Source of the DNA: an uncultured Bacteroidota bacterium
Lineage (GTDB): Bacteria > Bacteroidota > Bacteroidia > Chitinophagales > Chitinophagaceae
Direction of reading: 5' to 3'
NCBI GenBank assembly: GCA_903927185.1
Contig: CAIYLW010000084.1
Span: 1-64,000 of the forward strand
DNA length: 64,000 nucleotides
Part shown: piece by piece, positions 17,202 to 26,241 of the stretch
How the letters are laid out: the number at the start of each line of letters is the position of its first letter
Position numbering within the stretch: the stretch's first letter is position 1
Notes under the pieces: model-generated
The model's database searches: none
What the model saw: only the letters and a program-made list of their open reading frames with translations
Told to the model about the DNA's origin: nothing
Made by a program: the position numbers and the translations under genes

Positions 17202-18368
17202 TTAGATTTTATATTCCGTCCATTTAATATCTGATTGAGCGGAAGCCACTACATTATCAATAAATGCCATACCTCTGATGCCATCTTCTACACCTGGAAA
17301 ATCCAATTCTTCTTTGGTAGGAGTAGAGCCATCAATTCTTGCAGAAAGTGTTTTAGCGAAATTGTGATAAATATTGGCGAAAGCTTCCAGGTATCCTTCT
17401 GGGTGTCCACCCGGAGTTCTACAATTACTGGTTGCATAAGAAGATAATCGATCTCCATAGTTTCCACCTGCGCGTAAAATTTGTGTTGGTGCATCTAACC
17501 ATTTTACTAATAAAGTATTTGGTTCATGTTGTGCCCATTCTAATCCACCTTTCTCTCCATAAATGCGAATCTTCAATGCGTTCTCTTCACCAGCGGCTAC
17601 TTGCGATGCCATTAAAACTCCGGCTGCACCGTTATCGAATTTTAATAAAACACCACCATCATCATCGAGCATACGACCTGGTACAAGTGCATTTAAGTCT
17701 GCACATAAATGGGTAATTTTTGCGCCAGTAATATATTCAGATAAATGTGCAGCGTGTGTGCCGATATCGCCCATACAACCGGCTTTACCACTTTTCTTTG
17801 GATCTGTTCTCCATGCTGCTTGAGCATTACCTTCTCTTTCAGATAATTTGCTTAACCAACCTTGTGGATACTCTACCCATACTTTACGAATCTTACCAAG
17901 TACACCATCTGCAACCATTGCCTTGGCTTGTTTAACCATGGGGTAACCAGAATAGGTATGTGTTAAACAAAGTATCAAACCAGTTTCTTCCACTTTCTTT
18001 TTTAATTGAATTGCTTCATCTAAAGTAAAAGCGATTGGTTTTTCTATCACTACATGAAAGCCATGATCCAAAGCCATCATTGCTGGAGCAAAGTGTGCGA
18101 AGTTGGGAGTTACAATCGTTACAAAATCAATTCTTTTATCTGCAGGTAAAGCTGCTTCTTTTGTGATCATCTCATCATAAGTAAGATAAGTTCTGTCGGC
18201 TGGCAAGAACAACATCTTACCGGAATCAACAGCAATCTCTGGATTAATACTTAATGCTCCTGCGGCAACTTCAATCAAGCCATCCATATTGGCGGCAAAG
18301 CGATGTATGGCTCCGATGAAAGCGTCTTTCCCGCCTCCTACCATTCCCATTCTGAGTTTTCGGTTCAT
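17202..18368 (-). CDS. Gfo/Idh/MocA family oxidoreductase (cytoplasmic)
   Basis: The 388-residue protein begins with a nucleotide-binding loop (RMGMVGGGKDAFIG, 6-19) and has the family EKP motif in HVVIEKPIAF near residue 110, and a C-terminal substrate domain including GCMGDIGTHAAHL. No signal peptide is present. It is the first gene of the leftward operon, about 185 bases from the divergent MFS transporter start. Reduction of a 3-keto-sugar or its inverse is a reasonable role given the neighbours (inference). Confidence 0.88.
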   Translation of the reverse strand: MNRKLRMGMVGGGKDAFIGAIHRFAANMDGLIEVAAGALSINPEIAVDSGKMLFLPADRTYLTYDEMITKEAALPADKRIDFVTIVTPNFAHFAPAMMALDHGFHVVIEKPIAFTLDEAIQLKKKVEETGLILCLTHTYSGYPMVKQAKAMVADGVLGKIRKVWVEYPQGWLSKLSEREGNAQAAWRTDPKKSGKAGCMGDIGTHAAHLSEYITGAKITHLCADLNALVPGRMLDDDGGVLLKFDNGAAGVLMASQVAAGEENALKIRIYGEKGGLEWAQHEPNTLLVKWLDAPTQILRAGGNYGDRLSSYATSNCRTPGGHPEGYLEAFANIYHNFAKTLSARIDGSTPTKEELDFPGVEDGIRGMAFIDNVVASAQSDIKWTEYKI

Positions 18369-18552
18369 TTGGTTGTACTTTTTTTATTAAATGTAAGGAT
18401 ATTTTAATTTGATTACATCGTGTCGTTTTGACACAAAGCCCCCTAATCTGGGTTTGATAAATTATTTTTTCATGGCTTTGATTTTTCAATCGAGTTTTTA
18501 AAAATAAAAAATTACATTTAACTTCTTAAATTTTCTTTTTAACTCTAACGAC
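18369..18552. promoter_or_regulatory. divergent regulatory region of the sugar locus
   Basis: The 184 bases separate the leftward and rightward sugar operons and must hold both promoters. I find no clear TAnnTTTG box on either strand. A short inverted repeat GTGTC-N5-GACAC lies at 18420-18434 and could be an operator, but it is too short to claim. No regulator gene is adjacent. Confidence 0.3.
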
Positions 18553-19830
18553 ATGCAAACTACCCCACAACGTAACCAATTATTTGTTGCCAGTTGTCTG
18601 GCACTTTTGGTGACTTCTTTATCTTTTGGAATTCGAGCTGGTATACTAGGAAGACTAGGAGTACAATTCGAATTAAACGCAACACAACTTGCAACGATTG
18701 CTGGCACTGCCTTCTGGGGGTTTCCAGTTGCCGTAGTACTTGGCGGAATTGCAGTTGATATAATAGGTATGAAAAAACTATTACACATCGCTTTCCTGTT
18801 TCATCTTTTGGGAATTGTATTAACCATATTTGCAGGAGGATATTGGAGTTTGTTTATTTCAACACTTTGCATTGGCATTGCTAATGGAACAGTAGAAGCA
18901 GCCTGTAATCCATTAGTGGCTACCATTTACCCAGAAAACAAAACAACAAGATTGAATTACTTCCACTTATGGTTCCCAGGTGGAATTGTAATTGGAACAT
19001 TAATTGTTTTCTTTTTAGATAAAGTGGGTGTTGGTTGGCAAATTCAAGTTGGATTAATGGCAATCCCAACTATTCTTTATGGATATTTATTTAGCAAATT
19101 AGATTTCCCAGTTACAGAACGGGTGGCTAGTGGGGTATCAACTAAAGAAATGTATAAAGCTGTATTTTTTACCCCTCTATTTTGGGTAATGTTTATTTTA
19201 ATGTTTGGAACAGCTATCACAGAATTATTTACAGGCCAATGGATTGATATTTTATTGAAAAATGTTTCTGACAATGCGATCTTATTATTAACTATCGAAA
19301 CAGGTGTAATGGTTTTGGGCCGTGCTTTTGCAAAGCCTGTGATCAAACAATTTTCTCCACAGGGAGTATTAATAATTTCTTCCATTCTTGCTGCAGTAGG
19401 ATTGTATTTATTAGGTCATAGTACAGGTAATACTTTATTTGCAGGAGCAATAGTATTTGGAATGGGTGTTTGTTATTTCTGGCCTACAATGCTAGGTTTT
19501 GTTTCAGAAAATTTACCTAGAACAGGTGCAGTTGGAATGAACTTTTTGGGTGGTGCAGGCATGTTCGCTGTATCTGTATATATGTTTTTCATGGGAGGCT
19601 ATTATGATCGCTTGATTGCAGCAAAATTACCTGCAGGTGCAGATATTAAAGTATATACCAATGCAGCTTCCGGAACTGAATTTGCAAATGTTTTGAACGA
19701 AGCAAAAAAAGCGGCAGGGCCAGAAATTATAAATTTCACCCTCGTCATTCCAATCTTTTTAACTGTTGCTTTTATCGGTCTTTATTTCTACATGAAAGGA
19801 AGAAAGAAAGAAGTGTTGACAGCTGTTTAG
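18553..19830 (+). CDS. MFS transporter (probable sugar permease)
   Basis: The 425-residue protein has about 12 hydrophobic segments, in two groups of six separated by a basic loop near 190-205. The signature loop between helices 2 and 3 (GGIAVDIIGMKKLL) matches the MFS GxxxDxxGrkk pattern. First gene of the rightward operon, ahead of a TIM-barrel protein and the GMC dehydrogenase, it probably imports the oxidised or hydrolysed sugar (inference). It resembles FucP/NHS-type permeases in outline only. Confidence 0.85.
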   Translation: MQTTPQRNQLFVASCLALLVTSLSFGIRAGILGRLGVQFELNATQLATIAGTAFWGFPVAVVLGGIAVDIIGMKKLLHIAFLFHLLGIVLTIFAGGYWSLFISTLCIGIANGTVEAACNPLVATIYPENKTTRLNYFHLWFPGGIVIGTLIVFFLDKVGVGWQIQVGLMAIPTILYGYLFSKLDFPVTERVASGVSTKEMYKAVFFTPLFWVMFILMFGTAITELFTGQWIDILLKNVSDNAILLLTIETGVMVLGRAFAKPVIKQFSPQGVLIISSILAAVGLYLLGHSTGNTLFAGAIVFGMGVCYFWPTMLGFVSENLPRTGAVGMNFLGGAGMFAVSVYMFFMGGYYDRLIAAKLPAGADIKVYTNAASGTEFANVLNEAKKAAGPEIINFTLVIPIFLTVAFIGLYFYMKGRKKEVLTAV

Positions 19831-19854
19831 ATTCATAGAATTAAGTTAAAAAAT

Positions 19855-20745
19855 ATGTCAACAAATACAAACAGAAGATCAGTCATTAAAAACCTGATGG
19901 CAGGCTCTGCGGCACTAGCAACAGGTGGAGTATTGTCATCTTTTACACAAGACATGAAAGAAAAAAATACCTCTGGGCAACTCAAAGGAAATATTAATCA
20001 TTCCGTTTGTCGTTGGTGTTATGGAGGAATTCCATTGGAACAACTTTGTATTTCTGCAAAAGAAATCGGTTTGGTTGGAATTGATTTAGTGGGTCCAAAA
20101 GATTGGGACATGCTTAAGAAATATGGTCTTCTTTCAACCATGTGTAACGGTGCTGAGATTAGTCTTAGTAAAGGATGGAACGATAAACAATATCATGAAA
20201 CCTTAATTAAGAGTTATACCGAGCATATTGATTTAGTTTCTAAAGCAGGTTTTGTAAATCTGTTTTGCGCTAGTGGTAATCGTGGAACTATGGATGATGA
20301 AACTGGAATGAAAAATTGCGTGGAAGGATTGAAGCAAATCGCAGGATTGGCTGAAAAGAAAGGCGTAATGCTTCAAATGGAATTATTAAATAGTAAAATT
20401 GACCACAAAGATTACATGTGCGATCGTTCTGCCTGGGGCGTTGAATTAGTTAAGCGTATTGGCTCACCTAATTTCAAATTATTATACGATATCTATCATA
20501 TGCAAATTGATGAAGGAGACGTAATTCGTACTATTCGCAATAATCATGAATCATTCGGGCACTATCATACAGGTGGCGTTCCGGGAAGAAATGAAATTGA
20601 TGAACGTCAGGAATTATATTATCCGGCAATTATGAAAGCGATTGTTGCTACCGGTTATAAAGGCTATGTAGCACAGGAATTTATTCCTGCGGATGCAGAT
20701 GCGATTGCTTCATTAAGGAAGGCTATTCAAATCTGCGACATTTAA
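19855..20745 (+). CDS. Tat-exported hydroxypyruvate isomerase-like TIM-barrel protein
   Basis: The 296-residue protein starts with a twin-arginine signal (NRRSVIKN, then a hydrophobic stretch to about residue 30). The barrel motifs follow in order: MLQMELLNSK, LLYDIYHMQIDEGD, FGHYHTGGVPGRNEID and GYVAQEF. These provide the Glu, Asp/His, His and Glu metal ligands of the family. The Hyi-like block GRNEIDE fits hydroxypyruvate isomerase relatives. It sits 24 bases after the MFS gene and 35 bases before the GMC gene. It likely acts on the keto-sugar in the periplasm (inference). Confidence 0.85.
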   Translation: MSTNTNRRSVIKNLMAGSAALATGGVLSSFTQDMKEKNTSGQLKGNINHSVCRWCYGGIPLEQLCISAKEIGLVGIDLVGPKDWDMLKKYGLLSTMCNGAEISLSKGWNDKQYHETLIKSYTEHIDLVSKAGFVNLFCASGNRGTMDDETGMKNCVEGLKQIAGLAEKKGVMLQMELLNSKIDHKDYMCDRSAWGVELVKRIGSPNFKLLYDIYHMQIDEGDVIRTIRNNHESFGHYHTGGVPGRNEIDERQELYYPAIMKAIVATGYKGYVAQEFIPADADAIASLRKAIQICDI

Positions 20746-20780
20746 TTAATCCACTATAAAAACCAAATAAATCACAACAA

Positions 20781-22460
20781 ATGGCTGATCAAACTTATGA
20801 TGCAATTGTAGTTGGTTCGGGTATCAGCGGTGGCTGGGCTGCGAAAGAACTTACTGAAAAAGGGCTTAAAGTTTTACTACTTGAAAGAGGACGTAATATT
20901 GAGCATATCAAAGATTATGTTTCTGCAAATAAAGAAGCATGGGACTTTCCACATAGAGGTCGAAGAACACAACAGATGATTCACGACTATCCAAATTTGA
21001 AAAGAGATTATCCATTAAATGAAATCAATTTGGATTACTGGTGTAAAGATTCAGAACATCCTTATACAGAAGTAAAACCATTTTATTGGTTTAGAGGATA
21101 TCACGTTGGTGGAAAATCATTGATGTGGGGTCGCCAAAGTTATCGCTGGAGCGATTTAGATTTTGAAGCAAATTTAAAAGATGGTCACGGTGTTGATTGG
21201 CCTGTTCGTTATAAAGAAATTGAGCCTTGGTATAGTTATGCTGAAAAATTTGCCGGCATTAGTGGTAATAAAGATGGGCTAGCAGTTTTACCTGATGGTC
21301 AGTTCTTGCCACCAATGGATATGACCTGCGTTGAAAAAGATGTAGCTGCAAGAATCAAAGAACATTATAAAGGTGAGCGTGCAATGATAATTGGTCGTAC
21401 CGCTAACCTTACTGTTCCTCATGAAGGAAGAACCAATTGTCAGTTTAGAAATAAATGCTGGTTAGGTTGTCCGTTTGGTGGATACTTCAGTACACAATCC
21501 TCTACTTTACCGGCTGCTCAAAAAACTGGTAATTTAACTTTACGTCCATATAGTATTGTTACAAGAGTATTGTATGATAAGGATAAGAAAAGAGCAACAG
21601 GTGTAGAAGTGATGGATTCTGAAACTATGAAAACTGTTGAATACAAATCAAAGATTGTTTTCATAAATGCCGGAACACTAGACACTGCAAAGATTTTAAT
21701 GAATTCAGCAACAGATGTTTGGCCTGATGGATTAGGTAGTAGTAGTGGAGAGCTTGGTCATAACTTAATGGACCACCATTTAGGAACTGGTGCTAGCGGA
21801 AGAGTAGAAGGGTATGAAGACAAATATTATTTCGGTCGCCGTGCAAATGGAATTTATATCCCAAGGTATAGAAATGTGGGTAATGATAAGCGCGATTATG
21901 TTCGTGGATTTGGTTATCAAGGTGGTGGTACCAGAGAAGGATGGAATCATCAAGTAGCTGAATTTAGCATTGGTGCTGATTTCAAAGATGCCTTAACTGA
22001 ACCAGGTAATTGGACAATGGGTATGGGTGGATTTGGAGAAATGTTGCCGAATCATGATAATAAAATCTCGATCGACAAAAACAAGAAAGATAAATGGGGC
22101 ATGAATGTCTTAGCTATCGATTGTGAGTTGAGAGAGAATGAAAAGAAAATGCGTAAGGATTGTGTAGATGATGCCATTGAAATGTTGACAGCTGCTGGTG
22201 TGAAAGATGTGAAGGGTCATGATGGTGATGGTACTCCAGGAAAAGGTATTCATGAAATGGGTACTGCACGTATGGGTAGAGATCGTAAAACATCAGTATT
22301 GAACGGTAATAACCAAGTATGGGATGCACCGAATGTGTTTGTAACAGACGGAGCGTTTATGGCATCTTCATCTTGCGTTAATCCATCATTAACTTATATG
22401 GCATTTACAGCTAGAGCTGCAGCATTTGCCGTTGAAGAACTAAAAAAACAAAATATTTAA
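20781..22460 (+). CDS. GMC-family FAD oxidoreductase, probable glycoside 3-dehydrogenase large subunit
   Basis: The 559-residue protein has an FAD-binding Rossmann start (AIVVGSGISGGWAA at 8-21, LLERGRN), the WGRQSYRWSDLDF segment after it, and the C-terminal catalytic pair probably His491 (HEMGTARMG) and Asn534 (CVNPSLTYMAF). A CRNKCWLGC-like cysteine cluster (QFRNKCWLGCPFGGY) could bind an Fe-S centre, as in some cytochrome-linked sugar dehydrogenases (inference). It has no signal peptide. The next gene encodes a Tat-exported small subunit, so the pair is probably exported as a complex, as in known FAD glucoside 3-dehydrogenases. Confidence 0.87.
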   Translation: MADQTYDAIVVGSGISGGWAAKELTEKGLKVLLLERGRNIEHIKDYVSANKEAWDFPHRGRRTQQMIHDYPNLKRDYPLNEINLDYWCKDSEHPYTEVKPFYWFRGYHVGGKSLMWGRQSYRWSDLDFEANLKDGHGVDWPVRYKEIEPWYSYAEKFAGISGNKDGLAVLPDGQFLPPMDMTCVEKDVAARIKEHYKGERAMIIGRTANLTVPHEGRTNCQFRNKCWLGCPFGGYFSTQSSTLPAAQKTGNLTLRPYSIVTRVLYDKDKKRATGVEVMDSETMKTVEYKSKIVFINAGTLDTAKILMNSATDVWPDGLGSSSGELGHNLMDHHLGTGASGRVEGYEDKYYFGRRANGIYIPRYRNVGNDKRDYVRGFGYQGGGTREGWNHQVAEFSIGADFKDALTEPGNWTMGMGGFGEMLPNHDNKISIDKNKKDKWGMNVLAIDCELRENEKKMRKDCVDDAIEMLTAAGVKDVKGHDGDGTPGKGIHEMGTARMGRDRKTSVLNGNNQVWDAPNVFVTDGAFMASSSCVNPSLTYMAFTARAAAFAVEELKKQNI

Positions 22461-22520
22461 AATCAATTGCAGTTTAGTAAATTACTCTTGCAAAATTTAA
22501 AACCTTTTAAATTAAAAAGA

Positions 22521-23090
22521 ATGAATAGAAGAGAAGCCATTTCCAGTGTTGCTTTGCTGTTGGGTGGAACTTTAATTGGAGCTGAGGCATTTATTTCTGG
22601 TTGTAAAACCGCTGATAAAAATGCGGCTGCCTTCAGCTTATCAAAAGATGATATTGCATTTTTGAATGAGGTTGGTGAAACTATTTTGCCTGCCACTGGA
22701 ACTCCTGGAGCTAAAGAAGCTAAAGTAGGAGAGTTCATGAGCGTATATGTAAAAGACTGTTACGAACCAAAAGACCAAACCATTTTTGCAGAAGGTCTGA
22801 AAAAACTCGACGAAGCAAGTAAGAAAAAATCTGGTAAAACATTTTTGGAAAGTACTCCTGAACAAAGACATGATTTGTTAGTAGACTTGGATAAAGAAAT
22901 GAAAGACTATCAGAAGTCTAAAAAAGAAACAGACCCTACCCATTATTTCAAAATGGTAAAGGAGTTAACCTTATTAGGTTTCTTTACCTCTGAAGTAGGT
23001 GCTACCAAAGCATTGCGCTATGTGGCAGTGCCAGGTAAATACGAAGGCTGTATCCCTTACAAAAAAGGAGATAAAGCTTGGGCTACTTAG
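22521..23090 (+). CDS. gluconate 2-dehydrogenase subunit 3 family protein (Tat-exported)
   Basis: From the ATG at 22521 the product has 189 residues and opens with a twin-arginine signal (MNRREAISSVALLLGG, with AFISGCKT beyond). The TTG at 22467 would bury the signal and is rejected. The domain contains LSKDDIAFLNEVGETILP and GAKEAKVGEFM, typical of this family, whose members are the small partner of GMC sugar dehydrogenases and carry the export signal for the complex. It follows the GMC gene by 60 bases and is followed by a large terminator structure. Confidence 0.88.
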   Translation: MNRREAISSVALLLGGTLIGAEAFISGCKTADKNAAAFSLSKDDIAFLNEVGETILPATGTPGAKEAKVGEFMSVYVKDCYEPKDQTIFAEGLKKLDEASKKKSGKTFLESTPEQRHDLLVDLDKEMKDYQKSKKETDPTHYFKMVKELTLLGFFTSEVGATKALRYVAVPGKYEGCIPYKKGDKAWAT

Positions 23091-23121
23091 GATTATTTTT
23101 TAAAATGACTTAGAAGGTTAA

Positions 23122-23238
23122 AAGTCAAAAGTAAAAATTCAAAAGTAAAAAGTAAAAAAAAGGGGATGCATCAATCGATGCTTCCCCTTTTTAGTTTATC
23201 AAATTCAATTTTGATTTTTGAATTTTTACTTTTGACTT
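23122..23238. repeat. 23-base perfect inverted repeat flanking a terminator
   Basis: The arms at 23122-23144 and 23216-23238 are exact reverse complements (23 of 23), composed of AAGTCAAAAGT and AAAAATTC units. The loop region holds the terminator at 23157-23192. The right arm overlaps the first two bases of the complementary stop codon of the leftward oxidoreductase gene. Confidence 0.85.
23157..23192. terminator. bidirectional intrinsic terminator
   Basis: A 16-base-pair stem with one mismatch (AAAAAGGGGATGCATC, GATGCTTCCCCTTTTT) and loop AATC has an A-run on the left and a T-run on the right. It can terminate the rightward sugar operon and the leftward gene at 23237-24691. Confidence 0.88.
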
Positions 23239-24691
23239 AAACTCCTAAGCTCCATCCTTCACGATATTGTCTCTTCACAAATTGGTTCGCTTCATCGAAG
23301 TTGGTGATCTTCATATTTGGTCCGTCCCAAAGCAATTTAATTCCTCTGCCTGGATGATCAATACCGCCTCTAGAATTTTTCTTTTCGATATTATAACTGC
23401 GGAGTGCCAGGTTACCCATTAAGATACTTTCTGTGAGTGGTCCGGCAATATCAAAATGTGAACTCAGGTTTTTTGCCAAATCAGTACCGTATCCAGCAAT
23501 GGATGCTTCCACCCATGCAGCATAGTGTCCCTCTTCACCGCCTTTAACGCGAGTAACAGTTTGTGGAACAATTGTTGTTTTTGTTAATGAAGTTGGTAAT
23601 AATTGTGGGTTAAGACCATAAGTACCACACATCATTTTGCCTTTTGATCCAATGAAAATAGCACCGTTGCCACCATCACCCATCATTTCATTTGCACCCA
23701 ATTCTTCAGGACGCTCCGGTTGAATACCACCATCCATCCAATGTAATTTCAAATCTGGCTTACCATTTTTGCCTTTGAAAGTTAAAATGATATGTGAAGA
23801 AACAGGACCACTTTCCGGGAAATTGGCCTTTGTCCAGTTAGCAATATAAGGAGTTGACACACTACATTCTGCTCCATCAGGATATCCTAATCCTAATACT
23901 GCAAAAGCAGGAGCCATAATATGACAAGCCATATCCCCTAAAGCGCCGGTACCATAATCCCACCATCCGCGCCAGTTAAACGGTATCAAACCTTCTACAT
24001 AATCTTTTTTTGGTGCAGTACCCTGCCATAGATCCCAATCTAATCCAGCTGGAACAGCAGGTTTGTCTTTTGACCAGCCAATGCCTTGAGGCCAAACTGG
24101 TCGGTCGGTATAACAATAGATGGTATGTACATCTCCAATAAGACCAGCATTATACCAATCCACTAATTGACGAACGCCATCGCCCGAAGATCCTTGGTTT
24201 CCCATTTGGGTAACCACTTTATAACGATGAGCGGCTTCAGTAAGCATACGTGCTTCGTAAATATCATGGGTTAAAGGTTTTTGAACATACACATTTTTGT
24301 TCAATTGCATCGCAGCCATGGCAGCAACTGCATGTTGGTGATCTGGGATAGATACAGAAACAGCATCAATTAGTTTATGTTCTTTATCTAACATTTCGCG
24401 ATAGTCTTTGTACACTTTTGCTTTTGGATAGCGCTTGCGACTAGCACCTGACTGGCGTTCGTCTACATCGCACAAGAAAGCGATATCAGCTTTACCACTT
24501 TTAAAGAAGTTCCAAAGATCGCTTTCGCCTTTACCACCCGCGCCGATACCGGCTACTTGTAATTTATCGCTGGGTGCGACAAATCCACGACCAAGCACGT
24601 GACGCGGAACAATAGTAAAACCTGCTAAAGCCAATGCGCTACTGCGAATAAAACCGCGACGCGAATTGTTGATGGGTTCATTTTTTTTCAT
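23237..24691 (-). CDS. Gfo/Idh/MocA family oxidoreductase, Tat-exported
   Basis: The 484-residue protein has a twin-arginine signal (NSRRGFIRSSALALAGF) and a Rossmann start after it (LQVAGIGAGGKGESD). The family EKP motif appears as QKP in VYVQKPLTHD, typical of the secreted branch. The substrate domain contains WRGWWDYGTGALGDMACH near the middle. It is monocistronic and faces the rightward sugar operon across the terminator. Secreted members have been implicated in sugar or glycoside modification with a tightly bound cofactor, which would fit the 3-keto-sugar theme (inference). Confidence 0.88.
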   Translation of the reverse strand: MKKNEPINNSRRGFIRSSALALAGFTIVPRHVLGRGFVAPSDKLQVAGIGAGGKGESDLWNFFKSGKADIAFLCDVDERQSGASRKRYPKAKVYKDYREMLDKEHKLIDAVSVSIPDHQHAVAAMAAMQLNKNVYVQKPLTHDIYEARMLTEAAHRYKVVTQMGNQGSSGDGVRQLVDWYNAGLIGDVHTIYCYTDRPVWPQGIGWSKDKPAVPAGLDWDLWQGTAPKKDYVEGLIPFNWRGWWDYGTGALGDMACHIMAPAFAVLGLGYPDGAECSVSTPYIANWTKANFPESGPVSSHIILTFKGKNGKPDLKLHWMDGGIQPERPEELGANEMMGDGGNGAIFIGSKGKMMCGTYGLNPQLLPTSLTKTTIVPQTVTRVKGGEEGHYAAWVEASIAGYGTDLAKNLSSHFDIAGPLTESILMGNLALRSYNIEKKNSRGGIDHPGRGIKLLWDGPNMKITNFDEANQFVKRQYREGWSLGV

Positions 24692-24860
24692 GTAAGAATC
24701 GTTGAAGTTTATAGTAGAAAAATTAGAAAATAAATTTATTGAAAATGTTACATACTTACAGAATAATTATTTAAACGAAACAGATATTTTGTTGTTATTA
24801 TATGAAGACTACAAATAGTATCTTTAAGATTCATACCATTGCCCATATAAAAAATAGAAT

Positions 24861-26240
24861 ATGTCTTCTGAAATAGTAAATCAACTCAAACAGATGCGCC
24901 ATTATTTTGAAACAGGTGCTACGCGTAGCTATTCTTTTCGAAAAAAACAATTAGAAGTTCTAAAGCAAGCAGTACAAGATAATGAAGAGGAGATTTATAC
25001 TGCTTTATTTACTGATTTAAAAAAGAGTAGAGAAGAATGCTGGGTTACTGAGAATGGATTTTTTATGGCAGAAATGAGTGCGATGTTGGATGGACTTAAA
25101 TCCTGGATGGAACCGGAGTCTGTTTCTACTAATATTTTAAACCTTCCTTCAAGTAGTAGAATTGAAAAAGAACCGATGGGAGTGGTATTGATTATAGGTC
25201 CATGGAATTATCCTTTTCAACTATTGTTTGCGCCATTAATTGGTGCAATTGCAGCGGGTAATGCGGTTGTTTTAAAACCCAGTGAATTTGCCCCAGCTAC
25301 TGCTGCACTCATGCAAAAAATTATCGAGTCGGTTTTTCCTAAAGAATATATTTTATACGTTGCTGGAGATGGTGCTTCTGTAATTCCAGCAATGATGCAG
25401 CATTTCAGATTTGATCATGTGTTTTATACGGGTAGCACTGCCGTGGGAAAAATAATTTATAAAATGGCAGCAGAAGAACTGGTGCCTGTAACTTTAGAAT
25501 TAGGGGGTAAGAGCCCCTGTGTTGTAGAGACAGATGCTAATATTAAAATTGCAGCTAAGCGAATTGTGATGACAAAGTTTTCAAATGCAGGTCAGATGTG
25601 TGTAGCTCCAGATTATGTACTGGTGCATGTTTCAAAAAAAGAAGCGTTGGTAAAAGCAATGCGTGAAACTATTGATCAATTTTTTGGAGCTAGAGCGGAA
25701 GAATGTGAAAATTTTGGGAAGATTATAAACGAAAAACAATTCGACAGACTAATCATTTATTTAAAGGAAGGAAAAATTATTCGTGGGGGAAGAACCAATA
25801 GAGATTTATTATTTATTGAGCCAACATTATTGGACGAAATTACAATTGATATGCAGGTGATGAAGGATGAAATTTTTGGACCCATACTGCCTATTCTTAC
25901 CTTTCAAACAATGGATGAAGCAAAAGCAATCATTGCTAAAAATCCAAATCCTTTGGCATTTTATGTGTTTACAGAAAGTAGCACCATTGAGCAATCCTGG
26001 TTAGATGCCATACCGTCGGGAGGGGCTTGTGTAAATAATGCAAGTTGGCATTTAACCAATCACAAATTGCCATTTGGGGGAAGAGGGTATAGTGGCATGG
26101 GAGCCTATCATGGTAAGACTTCTATAGATACCTTTAGTCATAAAAAATCTATTTTAAAGACACCTACTTGGTTAGATCCTTCCGTAAAATATCCGCCGTT
26201 TAAAGGAAAGCTGGGTATGTTTAAATTAGTAATTCGTTAA
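24861..26240 (+). CDS. aldehyde dehydrogenase (class 3-like)
   Basis: The 459-residue enzyme oxidises aldehydes with NAD(P). Catalytic residues are visible: Asn115 in GPWNYPF, Glu213 in LELGGKSP and Cys247 in NAGQMCVAP. The short length and the start SYSFRKKQLEVLKQ match the ALDH3/coniferyl or fatty-aldehyde dehydrogenase branch. It lies one base before a peroxidase gene, suggesting a shared response to lipid peroxidation or aldehydes (inference). Divergent from the exported oxidoreductase gene, with a 169-base gap in which I see no clear promoter. Confidence 0.92.
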   Translation: MSSEIVNQLKQMRHYFETGATRSYSFRKKQLEVLKQAVQDNEEEIYTALFTDLKKSREECWVTENGFFMAEMSAMLDGLKSWMEPESVSTNILNLPSSSRIEKEPMGVVLIIGPWNYPFQLLFAPLIGAIAAGNAVVLKPSEFAPATAALMQKIIESVFPKEYILYVAGDGASVIPAMMQHFRFDHVFYTGSTAVGKIIYKMAAEELVPVTLELGGKSPCVVETDANIKIAAKRIVMTKFSNAGQMCVAPDYVLVHVSKKEALVKAMRETIDQFFGARAEECENFGKIINEKQFDRLIIYLKEGKIIRGGRTNRDLLFIEPTLLDEITIDMQVMKDEIFGPILPILTFQTMDEAKAIIAKNPNPLAFYVFTESSTIEQSWLDAIPSGGACVNNASWHLTNHKLPFGGRGYSGMGAYHGKTSIDTFSHKKSILKTPTWLDPSVKYPPFKGKLGMFKLVIR

Positions 26241-26241
26241 A

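Noticed and set aside
17432..17935. Several plus-strand frames inside the Gfo/Idh/MocA gene
   Set aside because: They overlap each other in different frames and lie opposite a clear oxidoreductase gene; His-rich runs come from the complementary codons.
18420..18434. GTGTC-N5-GACAC as an operator in the divergent sugar region
   Set aside because: Five-base arms occur by chance often, and no regulator gene is adjacent; noted only in the intergenic entry.
22463..22738. Minus-strand frame of 91 codons over the start of the Gluc_2-DH_3-type gene
   Set aside because: The plus-strand gene has a Tat signal and family motifs; the minus frame has none.
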